From Gonocerus acuteangulatus (lineage: Eukaryota > Arthropoda > Insecta > Hemiptera > Coreidae), in assembly GCA_946811695.1 (NCBI GenBank), contig OX328126.1, forward strand, positions 8,198,197 through 8,262,196: DNA of 64,000 bases, read 5' to 3'. Below are positions 11,855-24,710 of this stretch, in pieces. Positions within the stretch are counted from its first letter, which is position 1. Each line of letters begins with the position of its first letter. Position numbers and translations under genes: made by a program. The notes under the pieces were generated by a model. That model was given only the letters and a program-made list of their open reading frames with translations, was not told the origin of the DNA and did no database searches.

Positions 11855-12298
11855 CTAGCTGTTACCCAGTGTGCTATGCTACACCTACTTTCTGCCTAAG
11901 ACTCTCTCCGGATGAAGATCTACTTGATACCTAGTTGTCTATACCCAGTCACGAATATAGGTCAAACGAAGTAAATTTGTTTTAGTTCATAATGATACCC
12001 GGCAGAGGCCAGCACAACAGCACTTCATCTAACAGCCGACAGAGGCCAGTAGTTGTCGATTCAAAATGACCGTCACACTCTGAACGGTTCAGTGTAGCCA
12101 ATTTTTCTTGAACAAAACTTTTGACCAAATTTTAAAATTAGGCTATTTTGACCTAGCCTACGAGATTTCTCGTATCAGGACCTACCTGTGTGCCAAATTT
12201 GGTCAAAATCGGTCAAACGGTGTGGATTTGTATAAGGAACAAACAGACAAACAGAAAAACATACAAACAGACAGACACGTGATTTTTATATATATAGA
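11855..12298 (-). mobile_element. non-autonomous Helitron-like element, apparently complete
   Basis: On the minus strand it begins TCTATATATATAAAAATCAC and continues with GTCTGTCTGTTTG, then CCGATTTTGACCAAATTTGG. It ends GGGTAACAGCTAG. It sits exactly between host A and T (A/CTAG at the left, GA/T at the right), as expected for Helitron insertion. It is 444 bp with no coding capacity. The related fragment at 42827-43010 shares the CTAGCTG end. Confidence 0.78.
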
Positions 12299-12389
12299 TT
12301 TATTTACATACTTTGTTTTTAGGGCATTGCCCCATACAAAGGGTGTGTGCTTACTATTTAACAGATTAATACAAATTAACATCTAACAG

Positions 12390-12868
12390 AAATAAAAAGT
12401 AATTTAAAACATGGTACATCATGGAACTCAATCAAAGCATAATATAAAAAGTAATTTAAAACATGGTACATCGTGGAACTCAATCAAAGCATAATATAAA
12501 AAGTAATTTAAAACATGGTACATCGTGGAACTCAATCAAAGCATAATATAAAAAGTAATTTAAAACATGGTACATCGTGGAACTCAATCAAAGCATAATA
12601 TAAAAAGTAATTTAAAACATGGTACATCGTGGAACTCAATCAAAGCATCATATAAAAAGTAATTTAAAACATGGTACATCATGGAACTCAATCAAAGCAT
12701 CATATAAAAAGTAATTTAAAACATGGTACATCATGGAACTCAATCAAAGCATCATATAAAAAGTAATTTAAAACATGGTACATCATGGAACTCAATCAAA
12801 GCATCATATAAAAAGTAATTTAAAACATGGTACATCATGGAACTCAATCAAAGCATCATATAAAAGTC
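12390..12868. repeat. 52-bp tandem array, about nine units
   Basis: Unit contains AAGTAATTTAAAACATGGTA and GGAACTCAATCAAAGCAT. Units differ mainly at CATCGTGG versus CATCATGG and AATATA versus CATATA. Variant types are clustered rather than mixed, indicating local expansion. Confidence 0.97.
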
Positions 12869-13555
12869 CATAGACGACTGACACATTCCTACATTATGAC
12901 AAGAAAGGACAGACCGACATGAACATACTGCAATACTCACCTAACAATAAAGCACTTACTGACAGAGTGTAGACTCAGGACACATTTTAAATTACCCTAC
13001 AATTTGACCGACTTACTTTCCGATAATAGCCAGTACATTTTTGAAATTATTAAATACCTCATACATACACATTTATACAACAACATTTGAAAAAGTAAAA
13101 ATAACAACAGCCATTTGGTGAATTGGATTTTTTGGGAATTAATCCAACAAAAAGATATTCTCATTTTGTTGGATTAATGTAACAAAACAGACAGAACATT
13201 TAACAATATACAAAATAATCAACAGACAGAACACTTAATAATACACAGGGTAATCAACAGATGGATACTTTTGTATGAATTTTGTATCTAAGAACAAAGC
13301 CGTGGTTTTGACACCAAATGGTGAAAAAACTAAAATAAATAAAAATAATATAAAAGTATTATAACTATAATATAGTTATATCATATTATGATATGTCATA
13401 CTTTGTGCCTAATACACTTACATTTTCAAGATTCCAGAGCAAATTTTCGGAGGTTCAGGGACGCTATCGTAAAATAGAATAGTTTCCGAGCTTGATATTT
13501 ATTCAAATCATTGAGGAAGAGAAATAGGTTTTCGGGAGAGATGTTTATTATATCT
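12869..13555. other. unassigned AT-rich spacer
   Basis: No gene or named repeat seen. Confidence 0.3.
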
Positions 13556-15080
13556 GTAAGACAGGAGGTTCTGTCTGGATTATAGATTGGGCATGCTACT
13601 AGGAAGGTAGGAGGTTCTGTATGGATTATAGATTGGGCATGTTACTAGGAAGGCAGGAGGTTCTGTATGGATTATAGATTGGGCATGCTACTAGGAAAGG
13701 TAGGAGGTTCTGTATGGATTATAGATTGGGCATGCTACTAGGAAGGTAGGAGGTTCTGTTTGGATTATAGATTGGGCATGTTACTAGGAAGGTAGGAGGT
13801 TCTGTTTGGATTATAGATTGGGCATGCTACTAGTAAGGTAGGAGGTTCTGTCTGGATTATAGATTGGGCATGCTACTAGGAAGGCAGGAGGTTCTGTCTG
13901 GATTATAGATTGGGCATGTTACTAAGAAGGCAGGAGGTTCTGTATGGATTATAGATTGGGCATGCTACTAGGAAAGGTAGGAGGTTCTGTATGGATTGTA
14001 GATTGGGCATGCTACTAGGAAGGCAGGAGGTTCTGTCTGGATTATAGATTGGGCATGCTACTAGGAAGGTAGGAGGTTCTGTGTGGATTATAGATTGGGC
14101 ATGCTACTAGGAAGGTAGGAGGTTCTGTCTGGTTTATAGATTGGGCATGCTACTAGGAAGGTAGGAGGTTCTGTTTGGATTATAGATTGGGCATGTTACT
14201 AGGAAGGTAGGAGGTTCTGTTTGGATTATAGATTGGGCATGCTACTAGTAAGGTAGGAGGTTCTGTCTGGATTATAGATTGGGCATGCTACTAGGAAGGC
14301 AGGAGGTTCTGTCTGGATTATAGATTGGGCATGTTACTAAGAAGGCAGGAGGTTCTGTATGGATTATAGATTGGGCATGCTACTAGGAAAGGTAGGAGGT
14401 TCTGTATGGATTATAGATTGGGCATGCTACTAGGAAGGCAGGAGGTTCTGTCTGGATTATAGATTGGGCATGCTACTAGGAAGGTAGGAGGTTCTGTATG
14501 GATTATAGATTGGGCATGTTACTAGGAAAGGTAGGAGGTTCTGTCTGGATTATAGATTGGGCATGCTACTAGGAAGGCAGGAGGTTCTGTCTGGATTATA
14601 GATTGGGCATGCTACTAGGAAGGTAGGAGGTTCTGTATGGATTATAGATTGGGCATGTTACTAGGAAAGGTAGGAGGTTCTGTCTGGATTATAGATTGGG
14701 CATGCTACTAGGAAGGCAGGAGGTTCTGTCTGGATTATAGATTGGGCATGCTACTAGGAAGGTAGGAGGTTCTGTATGGATTATAGATTGGGCATGTTAC
14801 TAGGAAGGTAGGAGGTTCTGTCTGGATTATAGATTGGGCATGCTACTAGGAAGGTAGGAGGTTCTGTTTGTATTATAGATTGGGCATGTTACTAGGAAGG
14901 TAGGAGGTTCTGTTTGGATTATAGATTGGGCATGCTACTAGCAAGGTAGGAGGTTCTGTCTGGATTATAGATTGGGCATGCTACTAGTAAGGTAGGAGGT
15001 TCTGTCTGGATTATAGATTGGGCATGTTACTAGGAAGGTAGGAGGTTCTGTCTGGATTGTAGATTGGGCATGTTACTAGT
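13556..15080. repeat. 46-bp satellite array with 415-bp higher-order blocks
   Basis: Unit is built on AGGAGGTTCTGTMTGGATTA and TAGATTGGGCATGCTACTAG, about 33 copies, with some 47-bp units carrying GAAAGGT. Rare variants recur 415 bp apart: TAGTAAGG at 13831 and 14246, and ACTAAGAAGG at 13921 and 14336. This shows duplication of a nine-unit block. Confidence 0.97.
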
Positions 15081-15804
15081 AAATGATAAATATCCTATAA
15101 CTGATTACTATTGTAGATGGGACAGATTTCATTGGGGTTTATGGATATTGTAGTATTTTTGTAGTTTATTTTTATCAAATATGTATTAATTGTTCTAATT
15201 TGGGCTATTACTCTATAAAAATGGAAATGGGAGGTTCATATTTAGGTAAGCAGGTGTTTCCCGGTTTGGATTATGAATAAGTCTAAACATGGGACAAAAG
15301 GAAGACAAAGTGACGCTATTTTTAACTTGGTCCAATAAAATAGTTTTATATTTCTCCATTAATGTTTTAATTTCTCTTCTTCTTGCCAGTGAATGTGAGA
15401 TGTGAGTAAGTATAGCTCCAGTTTCGAATGCTTTAACAATTTCTTCTACTTGTAAGAACCAGTTAAATTTCTTTCTTTTTCTTCACCTCTCTGGAATCTA
15501 CTTTAATTTTTGCAGGCATATCTTTGGGTATCGCTCCGTAGCCATGTCCACAACTAGAACAGACCAACATAAATAAAGTTCTGTTATTTCCGGAGTAGGG
15601 GAAGTTATAGAAACTTTATTTCAATAAATAAAATATAATATTTATTTATATAAAATAAGCAGAAAGTCACATGAACTCCTTCAATTTAGCGCATTTTCGG
15701 TTAATGTTGTAAAAAGTTAATATTTTTTAAAGTTTGTTAATCTTCCGTAAAAAATGTTATCCCATGTAAAAAACGTAAAATGTCATCTCAAAGCAAAGCT
15801 ACAA
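15081..15804. other. unassigned sequence
   Basis: Nothing recognised; AT-rich. Confidence 0.3.
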
Positions 15805-16054
15805 TAGGAAACTAAAAGTATCCTATCCTATATTCTAGGAAACTAAAAGTATCCTATCCTATATTCTAGGAAACTAAAAGTATCCTATCCTATATTCTAG
15901 GAAACTAAAAGTATCCTATCCTATATTCTAGGAAACTAAAAGTATCCTATCCTATATTCTAGGAAACTAAAAGTATCCTATCCTATATTCTAGGAAACTA
16001 AAAGTATCCTATCCTATATTCTAGGAAACTAAAAGTATCCTATCCTATATTCTA
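15805..16054. repeat. 31-bp tandem array, eight units
   Basis: Unit TAGGAAACTAAAAGTATCCT followed by ATCCTATATTC, almost identical across copies, indicating recent expansion. Confidence 0.97.
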
Positions 16055-16643
16055 TCAAATATTGCAGAAGAACATTATTCTAGGATATTTAATAAGCTTT
16101 CGAAGCATACTAAATTTCCTTATTTCAAAGCTTTACTGGTTTCGAAACATATAAAAATATATCCCAAAATCTCTAGAAAAATTTAGTTTTTCTAATTCCT
16201 TCGACAACTGTTATAGATATGGACTTGAAAATAGTTATAATAGTATTATACTTGTTGAGGGACAACAGCCAGTACATAAAAACAATATTCTCCTACTTAC
16301 ACAACAATAAACTATACAATCTCATTTGAAGATATCTCCTGAATAACCATTGGCTTTCTGGAATATTACAGATATTTCCATAACTCTGTTTATGGAAATA
16401 AGGGGAACAAATCTTTTATCAGTAAGCTGGTTCATTAGAACGTAAAGGTACCATCTTGAAGGAGTGAAATCACCATATAAACGAATTACTTGAAAATGAT
16501 AGAAGAAGAAGAAAACCTTACTAAATAATTATGTGGGCTGCCCAAGAATATTGAGGTTTTTTTTCAATGGCTGCTGTTTGCGTCTTGGGCATTAAAAGTG
16601 TTAAAAAATAGTTTTTCTAAAAAAAAAAAAAAAAATCTTAGGG

Positions 16644-16830
16644 GTTTTCCCCGTGGGTAATTGGCCAACGCCTTGGATTCTCGTCTTGGACTCTCTAATC
16701 GCCGCGGAAGTTCGAGGATTCGAGTCCCACTTGCTGGAGGAATTTTCTCTTGGCTAGTAGGGAAAATTCCCCATTGCACCATGGATGTCGGCGCTAATGG
16801 CCCAGACTTCGATACGCCATATCCAAGTTT
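16644..16830 (+). mobile_element. diverged SINE family 1 copy
   Basis: Retains the order CCGTGG, ACGCCTTGGATTC, a B-box-like GGATTCGAGTCCC, then GGAGGAATTTT and ATGGATGTCGGCGCTAATG, which matches the SINE at 60536-60723. The A box is damaged and the anticodon region carries extra sequence. Confidence 0.65.
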
Positions 16831-17043
16831 CCTTAAGAACGAGCGGAAGTGGAGTAAGACGAAGAGATGTCCAACAGCTAGCTGGTAAAAGTGGTCATAA
16901 TCTAACAGCCAAGTGGTATACGGGATGTTCGGAAATGGCAGTTCCAAAACATTTAATTATCATGGAATGACTAAAAAGCTGCCTAAAAATGATTATATAG
17001 CTTATCTTTTATGTTACGATAACTGAAAATGTAGTCAAAGATA

Positions 17044-17295
17044 TCGTCGATACAAAAGCAAACTAACGAATATGAAAATCACCACTTTTCAGAGTGGAAA
17101 AGTATTTATTCATAACTTTTTTTTGGACAGTCAAATATTCGGCAGATTTGACCTTTTGATAGTGGAATACTTTCCCTTTAATAGAGTGAAGTCAGATTGA
17201 AGAATTTGCCGTAAATAAGTCCAGCAGAAATTATTAAAGATGGACAATGAAAGATGCATTTTTTCATATTCGTTAGTTTGCTTTTGTACCGACGA
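17044..17295. mobile_element. 252-bp MITE with TA flanks, copy 1
   Basis: Perfectly placed inverted ends TCGTCGATACAAAAGCAAAC and its complement are flanked by TA on both sides, as for Tc1/mariner-type target duplication. The interior contains TTGGACAGTCAAATATTCGG. The same element lies in opposite orientation at 33209-33461 and in diverged form at 62031-62301. No coding capacity. Confidence 0.88.
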
Positions 17296-17457
17296 TATCA
17301 TTCACTGGACAAGGTCGAGCAGAAGAGTTTAAAAAAGTTGAGAGAAGTCATGCTTTTTGTGGATGATCGAAGACCAGTCTGAATGATTCCACTAGTTGTA
17401 CTGTGTTTCCCAGGGATACCAACATCGCTCATTGACTATTAAAAAAAAACGAACGAA

Positions 17458-17726
17458 ACACTAGGGAGACAGTGTGGTCAGCACTATGCTCCGGCCGCCT
17501 GATTTTCCCTTTTGTTGCTTCGACTGCAGGGGTCATTAGCACCAAGGTACCCATTAATAAATTAATTAAAGACTAGGTTGGCCTAGGGACGGTCAGGGAG
17601 GCCGAATTCAACCCATGAACGAAGACACTAGAAGAAAAAATTATAAGTGGTTGCTCGGGATTTGAACTCAGGTCCTCCAAAATATGAGTCCAGTGCTCTA
17701 CCACTGAGCTAACATCGCCCCCAAAA
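17458..17726 (-). mobile_element. tRNA-headed SINE, family 2, 3'-truncated
   Basis: On the minus strand it starts GGGGGCGATGTTAGCTCAGT with an A box (TTAGCTCAGTGGTAGAGC) and a B box (GAGTTCAAATCCC). The body follows, including GACCGTCCCTAGGCCAACC and GAAAATCAGGCGGCCGGAGC. The terminal GGGCCCTCGTGG segment of fuller copies is missing. Confidence 0.92.
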
Positions 17727-19248
17727 ATTATTCATTTACTATTATTAAGGAGAAAATAATAAAGAAAGAATTTTGACTTGTCTACCTACCTCGCTGCTCC
17801 TTTCCCTTTTATGAATCCTCTTTGGATAGCCTTCTATAACCTTCATTACTCAGCCACTCGTCACTTTTGATTCTGTAACTTGTTCTAATTGACTAATTGA
17901 GATTGAAAAGGCCCCCCGAAGTCTTTGAGTGGCACTAAGTATTCAAATAGTCACTGAAAGAGCATGCGCATTGAGTTAGACGTGTCTATTGAATGGACAA
18001 AGACTCTTTGTGAGGCAGGCTAATTCTCGAACCTCGCTGACCATCAATCTCTTCTACCTCCTTGGCGCCACCGTTTCTAGCCTGTCCAGCTCCTCTCTTC
18101 TACCTTCAGCTAGGCTCCGAGGTCCTGGACGATATGATAGGACTAGTTCATCGTGAGTCAGTTCGGTAGGATAGAAATTCGAGTCAGTTCATTAGGAACC
18201 GAATCATAAGGGGATGTTTCCAACTCTCTTAATGTCTAATAAAACAGGCAAAAAAAAAAAAAAAAAAAGAAAAAAAGTGGTATTTTCCAAAGACACCGCA
18301 CATATATTCTTATGTATTTCGCCACGCTGAATCCGAGTCCGTTTCACCTTATCACATCAGGTTTAAAGGTCATATTTTGTATGAAGTCGTTAAAGAAGAA
18401 ATAACTAGAGCTTCCATGGTTTTGAGGGTCGCTGAATTCGAAACCCAGGTCTATTTCACCCCATTCATGCCATGGCCTGTTGAGGAAATTTCCTGCTAGA
18501 CCATGGATTTTGGGAAGGGTAGTAAACTATAGATAGGCCGGTGCTAAGGGACTAGGTGCAGAAGAGCCATTGGGAAAAAAATAAAAATTATTTGGAAAAA
18601 ACTAAAAATGCATTTGATAGAACAAGTAAAACCGCAAACCAATTATTGAGAAGATTGGATGGAATTCTTTCAGAGAATCCGTACCTTAACTAATCCCATA
18701 GATCTCTAACCAGCTTCCTAAAAAAAAAAATAACTTGAAAAACCTAATGGTACCACTCAACCCTTCTATCTTCATAGCCTTGTCTACAGAACATATCCTA
18801 AACTGGAGGATTAACTAGCATTTACTTGGCAAAATAAGTCATGGAAAAGAAACAACTAGTGTAAATAAACATTTCTTTGTAAGGAATTAAATGTATTCGG
18901 CGTGAAGACAAGAAGAAATAGTAAAGGGGAGAATGTGCATCCTTGCGCGACACCCGAAGAAAAACTATCACGAAGACAACCTTACAAGGAATTGGAGAAG
19001 AAGGATTTCTTTCTCAAGACATTTATCAATCTCTAACAACAGTTAATCAAACTATACTTATAGTCTTGACAAATACAACATCCTATACATTTTTTTTCAT
19101 ATTTTAATTTTAATATCAATACCTATTAATGAAATATTTTATTTTTAGGACTTCCTTAACTACAAACGTAACCAAAATTTATCCATCTTAGATTAAATGA
19201 ATATCAAACGTTTGGAACAAGTTTCAACTGAATTAGGATTATTAATTA

Positions 19249-19250
<2 letters not shown>
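17727..19250. other. unassigned sequence
   Basis: No gene recognised. There is an A-rich tract at 18249-18276. Open frames are short and unsupported. Confidence 0.3.

Positions 19251-19309
<59 letters not shown>
19251..19309. repeat. (TA)n tract at the outer edge of a palindrome
   Basis: About 58 bp of TA. It mirrors the TA tract at 20520-20573 on the far side of the palindrome. Confidence 0.95.
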
Positions 19310-19314
<5 letters not shown>

Positions 19315-19396
19315 TATTGATGTTTTCCGGTAGTGTGGTTGCTTAATTCCAGAGGGTGAAACAAAATTCAGTCTTCCCACAAATTTTCTTTATTTT

Positions 19397-19436
19397 GCAC
19401 TAGGCCTTTCAACACAAATGTGCCATCATCAGGTGC
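19397..19436 (-). ncRNA. hammerhead-like hairpin, AGGCCT type, left arm
   Basis: On the minus strand: GCAC, CTGATGA, T, a short stem-loop (GGCACATTTGTGTT), GAAA, GGCCT, A, GTGC. GCAC and GTGC would form stem I. A+GGCC+T is self-complementary, as in hammerheads with loopless stem III. An extra base lies between CTGATGA and stem II, which the canonical core lacks. Activity is unproven. Confidence 0.4.
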
Positions 19437-19795
19437 TAACAACAAATAAAAACATGCATTAATATTGTTTGACTCCTTAATAACAATTAATATTGTTTGA
19501 CTGTTGTTGGACAGTAATTATTCTAATTAGTCTAATTAATAGTTAGAATTTATAAAGCAAACGGTGAAAGTATAGATTGGAACATAATGTTATAATTAAT
19601 AGTTAGAATATATGAAGCAAACGGTGAAAGTATAGATTGGAACATAATGTTATAGATTACAGTTTTTTAGTAAATAATTACAAATTCATAAACTAAGGTG
19701 TCTAAATGAAGTTTTTAAAATAATATAACTTTATATTGTATTATTACTATAGCTATAATACCATATAGGTGCATATATATCCACATATACACACA

Positions 19796-19871
<76 letters not shown>

Positions 19872-20004
19872 TATACACACATACATACACAAACACACGA
19901 GGATACATATACATTTATATACATACGACTACAGACACACATACTCACATATATATACACACATCCATATACATAAAAGGGACATAAGCATATATATATA
20001 TATA

Positions 20005-20105
<101 letters not shown>

Positions 20106-20430
20106 ATGTGTGTGTATATGTGGATATATATGCACATATATGGTATTATAGCTATAGTAATAATACAATATAAAGTTATATTATTTTAAAAACTTCATTT
20201 AGACACCTTAGTTTATGAATTTGTAATTATTTACTAAAAAACTGTAATCTATAACATTATGTTCCAATTTTTACTATTACCGTTTGCTTCATATATTCTA
20301 ACTATTAATTATAACATTATGTTCCAATCTATACTTTCACCGTTTACTTTATAAATTCTAACTATTAATTAGACTAATTACTGTCCAACAACAGTCAAAC
20401 AATATTAATGCATGTTTTTATTTGTTGTTA

Positions 20431-20470
20431 GCACCTGATGATGGCGCATCTGTGTTGAAAGGCCTAGTGC
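20431..20470 (+). ncRNA. hammerhead-like hairpin, AGGCCT type, right arm
   Basis: Same layout as the left-arm copy. CTGATGA is at 20435-20441, GAAA at 20457-20460 and GGCCTAGTGC at 20461-20470. Stem II is weaker here (GCGCATCTGTGT). Stem I GCAC/GTGC is intact. Confidence 0.4.
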
Positions 20471-20516
20471 AAAATAAAGAAAATTTGTGGGAAGACTGAA
20501 TTTTGTTTCACCCTCT

Positions 20517-20571
<55 letters not shown>

Positions 20572-20577
<6 letters not shown>

Positions 20578-20722
20578 TTGAACCACTGTAATATTATTGA
20601 TCTATGGGATCTTAAATATGAAATTTTCTAGTCGGCACTTCCGGATTGCGTCATGAGGTCAACCTTATAAGCGGGTTTCCTCCCTATAGAGGGAGGGAGG
20701 AACCACGCTAAAAAAAAAACTA
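20572..20722 (+). repeat. repeat family A
   Basis: Starts AATTTGAACCACTG, contains TTTTCTAGTCGGCACTTCCG and AACCTTATAAGCGGG, and ends in a GGAGGGAGGAACC block. It begins directly after a (TA)n tract, as does the 23117 copy. Nature unknown; no coding capacity. Confidence 0.8.
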
Positions 20723-20732
20723 TAATTTTGAC

Positions 20733-20945
20733 GTTTCAAGCTACTCTTTGGCATTCCTCTTCAGGAACGAATTCCCTAATGGTGATAAAAGACCAAGATA
20801 ACCTTTAGGTGACCATGGATATGTTTCAGTTATTTGTTACTGAAGAAGGCTGCCAAAGAGGATACCGAAACGTCCAAATACAGGTTCCTCTGAAAACCTG
20901 ATGTTTTCACTTAACAGAATCCTTACCATTCCCGTCACTTCTCAA
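20733..20945. mobile_element. small foldback repeat (family P)
   Basis: Left part contains GACGTTTCAAGCTACTCTTTGG and right part CTGAAGAAGGCTGCCAAAGA, then GATACCGAAACGTCC; these are imperfect inverted copies around a short loop. The tail (CTTAACAGAATCCTTACCAT) matches other family P copies. Stem II of the hairpin motif is degenerate here. Confidence 0.65.
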
Positions 20946-22900
20946 AGATCTCAAGGATATTTTTCGCGCTTTAATAATTCTTCTTCGTGATAAATTAAAT
21001 ATACTAATAAAGCCGCGCATTAAAAAAAAAAATTAAATTAAACTAATCGAATGAAGAAAATATATGTTTGATTGAAGGTAAAATATATGTTTGATTGAAG
21101 GTAAAATGAATGAATTACTGGCTAATGGGATTGGCTGTTGGCAAAGCTGAGATTGTCTCCCCCTCCCCCCTTCGCTTATGTAATTAGGAATTTTTTATTA
21201 CAGCAATAAAAGTTAATGAATCATAAAGCCGAGGCGATGGCGATTAACTCTATAATTGTTTAATTATAAGTCCGCTTTCTTCAGCTGAGTACTATATGAG
21301 CATTCAAAATAGAAATTTCAACAAATCTTACTATTATAATAATATTCTACAGTGTGTTCTTTATTTTTCTAATGGACAGCGTTAGGTTCTTTAATTGTTA
21401 TGTTTTTTATTCCCTTCCCCCTTTTAAGGGGGGAAACACGCCTATATTGTCGACAGAATGACCCAATCAGGAAGTGGCGACTAGAAATTTCACGTTTCAT
21501 GAATCATTGGGAATAACGGTCGCTCAATTTGCTCGTGTGGTGAAATTGGTAGAAACCTAGGGTATTTTTTACTTGAGCTACACCAGTTACTTTTTCACGT
21601 TATTAGTGATTTATCATACTGTTATTTAACAACATGTGTCTATTTTTAAAGAAAAAAGTGAAATAAAAAGGTTTCGTACATATTCTTAATTTATGTAGAA
21701 TTCCGTTTTTCTGTAGTGCCTTGAATGCCTTTGCTTCCGACTTTAAAAGACGACTTAATCTAAACAAGTTCATTTTGAGATTTATGGAATATCAAATCAC
21801 CTTCTTAATGTATTTATTTATTCTCGAGCAATCACTATAAAGGCTCGCCCAATACAAACATTACCTTCTTCAAATAGGAAATTGTATGAGGTTCTATAAC
21901 CATCAATAATGATCATATGATTTGGTAACTGAAATCACTAATAACAAGAACTTGTGCTAAAGGCCTCAGCAGCCGATGCAAAAAAATTAATAAATAAATA
22001 AACATGAAAAATGAACTGGTATACCTGAAGTAAAAAAAGTCCGTCTCGCAGGACTGCATCATCTTAGCGCAGTTCCGTTCATATCCCTAGTCTAATTTGG
22101 AAAGATTAAAATAGAAGCAGTTATTATTTTGGTTCCACCAGTCTTTTTTTTTAAATTAATTATTATAATGGCGTGTCAACCCTTAAGGTCACTAACGCCA
22201 TTCTTGTGAGTAGTAAAGTCTTGAAAGATCATGATTTACAATCTTACCTGGAAGGGTCGGCTACAGTAGAAACAGACCCGCTAGTGACAAGGTCTTGGAA
22301 TCTTGGAAATCTGTATTTCTAACAATAAATTGTTTTTGTTATTTTACTTAACCAGTTTTATTGTCAAATACATTATCCAACTATAAGCAATTAAAAAATA
22401 ACAAGAAATAAAACAGACAAAAAGAACCATTGGAATAAACGAAATCAATTAATTTAAAGCTTTAAGCACTTTTTTCTCCGATTGACATCGCCTAATTACA
22501 ACTTTCTTCAGAACCTTTTTTGTAGAGCATTTAGTAAGCTTCCGAATGGTAATCTTCCGCTTCACAAGATTGTCAACGGTTTTCGAGATATTAAGGAAAG
22601 TAAACAAAGTAACTAAAACTTTTTATGTCTGTTAATAAAATATTTTATTCTAACCCTTCCATAACTCCAAGCGTAACCAAAATTTTAACATATTAGTTTT
22701 GATGAAAGTAGAACATGCAGAAAATTTTTCAACTGAATCCCATGATTCTAAGTACCCAAACCAAAAACGGTATTCAAAAAATATTTTTCCAATTTTCTCG
22801 AAAACGGTTAAAGCTATCGCCTTGAAAATGGTTTCATTCGTTTTCCTAGCCCAGGAATCATATAAAACGAGTACTTAGAAGCTTATGAACTCAAAAACGT
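20946..22900. other. mostly unassigned, with a family A fragment
   Basis: No gene recognised. 21415-21520 is a diverged minus-strand family A copy (CGACTAGAAATTTCACGTTTC). 22045-22090 carries a word (TCATCTTAGCGCAGTTCCG) that recurs inverted near 38604 and 39388. Confidence 0.4.
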
Positions 22901-23045
22901 AAGCGTTGCGATTTTTTTGCGCGAATTTCGCCCCAAACGCCATCTTCCGGTAGGCGGATTTCGCTGGTTAACGAACTTGACCTTTCAAATTGGACGACGG
23001 ATTTTTGTACCAAATTTCATCAAAATCGACCTAGAGAGCGAACAG

Positions 23046-23092
<47 letters not shown>

Positions 23093-23116
23093 TATACATA
23101 TATATATATATATATA
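22901..23116 (-). mobile_element. possible Helitron-like 5' end
   Basis: The minus-strand reading out of the TA tract (TTTGTCTGTTCGCTCTC, then GATTTTGATGAAATTTGG) resembles the leader at 12000-12290 and around 23945-24060. A (TA)n tract lies at 23050-23116. No defined opposite end was found, so boundaries are approximate. Confidence 0.4.
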
Positions 23117-23262
23117 TACAAATTTGAACCACCATCATTTTCGGTTTCTAGGGGTTCTGAAACGCAAAATTTTCTAGTCGGCACTTCCGGATTGTTTCAT
23201 TGTATCAACCTTATAAGCGGGGTTCCTCCCTATGGGGGAGGGAGGAACCGCGCTAAAAGACC
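23117..23262 (+). repeat. repeat family A, best-preserved copy
   Basis: AAATTTGAACCACC, then TTTTCTAGTCGGCACTTCCG, ACCTTATAAGCGGGGTTCC and a CCGCGCTAAAA end. Confidence 0.82.
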
Positions 23263-23334
23263 CCAAGCCTATAATGCTAGGATACTTTGCTTTAAATGAT
23301 ACCAAAGGATCAAACTTTGCCCAAAGAATGCGAA

Positions 23335-23508
23335 CAGACAAATATATCCCTGTATATTTACATGTTCACTCTCAGACAAATATATCCCTGTATATTTACA
23401 TGTTCACTCTCAGACAAATATATCCCTGTATATTTACATGTTCACTCTCAGACAAATATATCCCTGTATATTTACATGTTCACTCTCAGACAAATATATA
23501 AGCAATTT
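23335..23508. repeat. 38-bp tandem array, about 4.5 units
   Basis: Unit CAGACAAATATATCCCTGTA then TATTTACATGTTCACTCT, nearly identical copies. The unit begins with the CAGACAAATATAT word found at the edge of nearby Helitron-like leaders, so the array probably expanded from such an edge. Confidence 0.93.
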
Positions 23509-23855
23509 CACCACACAGTACTTATATGACCCCAGTCTACGGTAAATATATTTATAATATTATAAAAAAGTTTTAAAGAAAAATACTGTTATTTGTTTGT
23601 GCTTATGGTTTTCTTTTCCATTGTACTGTTACTGATGTGTGTCTCTGACACGTTTTTACTTTGTGCCTCTGTTCATTTTTTTACATACTCTCAAAAAAGT
23701 TTTGTAAAACGTTACTGATCATTTTGTTCATAAAAAAACCTTTGTATCCCACATGGGCACTTTAAAAAAAATTGCTTTTTCAAGCTACTGTCATGATGTA
23801 GACATTTTTTTCTGCAATTTTTCTCTCATGTAAATATGTATATTTATTTTTTTAG

Positions 23856-23966
23856 CTGAAGAAGGCTGCCAAAGAGCATACCGAAAATTTCAAAAATATA
23901 CATTTTTCTGAAAATCTGCCGTTTTTTCTTAGCCGAATACCAATCATTCCATGACTTCTTATAAAT
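23856..23966 (+). repeat. family P fragment
   Basis: CTGAAGAAGGCTGCCAAAGA, then ATACCGAAAATTTC, CTGAAAATCTGCCG and AGCCGAATACCAATCATTCC. Single arm only; the ACGTC after GAAA is lost. Confidence 0.7.
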
Positions 23967-24129
23967 ATATTTGTCTGTTCGCTCGCTGGCAGCCCAAAAA
24001 TAGTCCGATTTTGATGGCAATTTGTAAAAAAATACATTGCCTCAAATAAAAAGTCAAGTTCGTTAGCCAGCCTATCGGAACACTATTTTTCTGCAAAAGT
24101 TATGCATTGCTAAAACGATAACAGGTCAG

Positions 24130-24710
24130 CTGTTACCGTAATGTATCTATTTCATAGTATTATTTTTATTAGCAGTTAATTTCAACTATGATGGCAGTCC
24201 TTGAATTACTAGAAATAAACTGTGGTTTTGTCCCTCATAGAGTTTACGCTATACCTGGTGATGGTCTATCCGAGGTAATAATATCCCGAACCCTTGCACA
24301 GCCTCCTCACTCATCAGCATCCCCAGTCAGAACACTTCTTGGTTATGCTTGCTAATATAATGCGTGTTTCAAAATGACATCTTGGAAACATACATTTTTA
24401 ACTTTTAACGTACATTTATTATTGTCAACGAATTTTTACCTGTACTGGTTAAACTCCTGTTACTGCTAACCTATGCATAACGCGTTATTTCTACGTTATA
24501 TGTTTCTTGTCTCTGGTCCGGAGCGCCCCAGTGTCAAGAAACATTATACTTTGATTATTTATCAATTGATGAATAACTTTTAGTAAGACGGGAGCCGTGC
24601 TATAATAAACTGCACAAAATTATATAGTATCCTTATATTTTGCTGATACATTATTTAACGCAATAAAATAACTACTTATCTGCCGTGTCGAAGCACGGGT
24701 AGTCAGCTAG
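24130..24710 (+). mobile_element. Helitron-like element, copy C (3' part)
   Basis: About 80-90% similar by eye to 30010-30608 and, inverted, to the outer part of 27632-28030. The 3' end is CCGTG-TCGAAG-CACGG (a perfect 5-bp hairpin), then GTAGTCAGCTAG followed by host T, the classic Helitron 3' arrangement. The short reading frame shared with copy B is not conserved intact. The 5' end is uncertain. Confidence 0.75.
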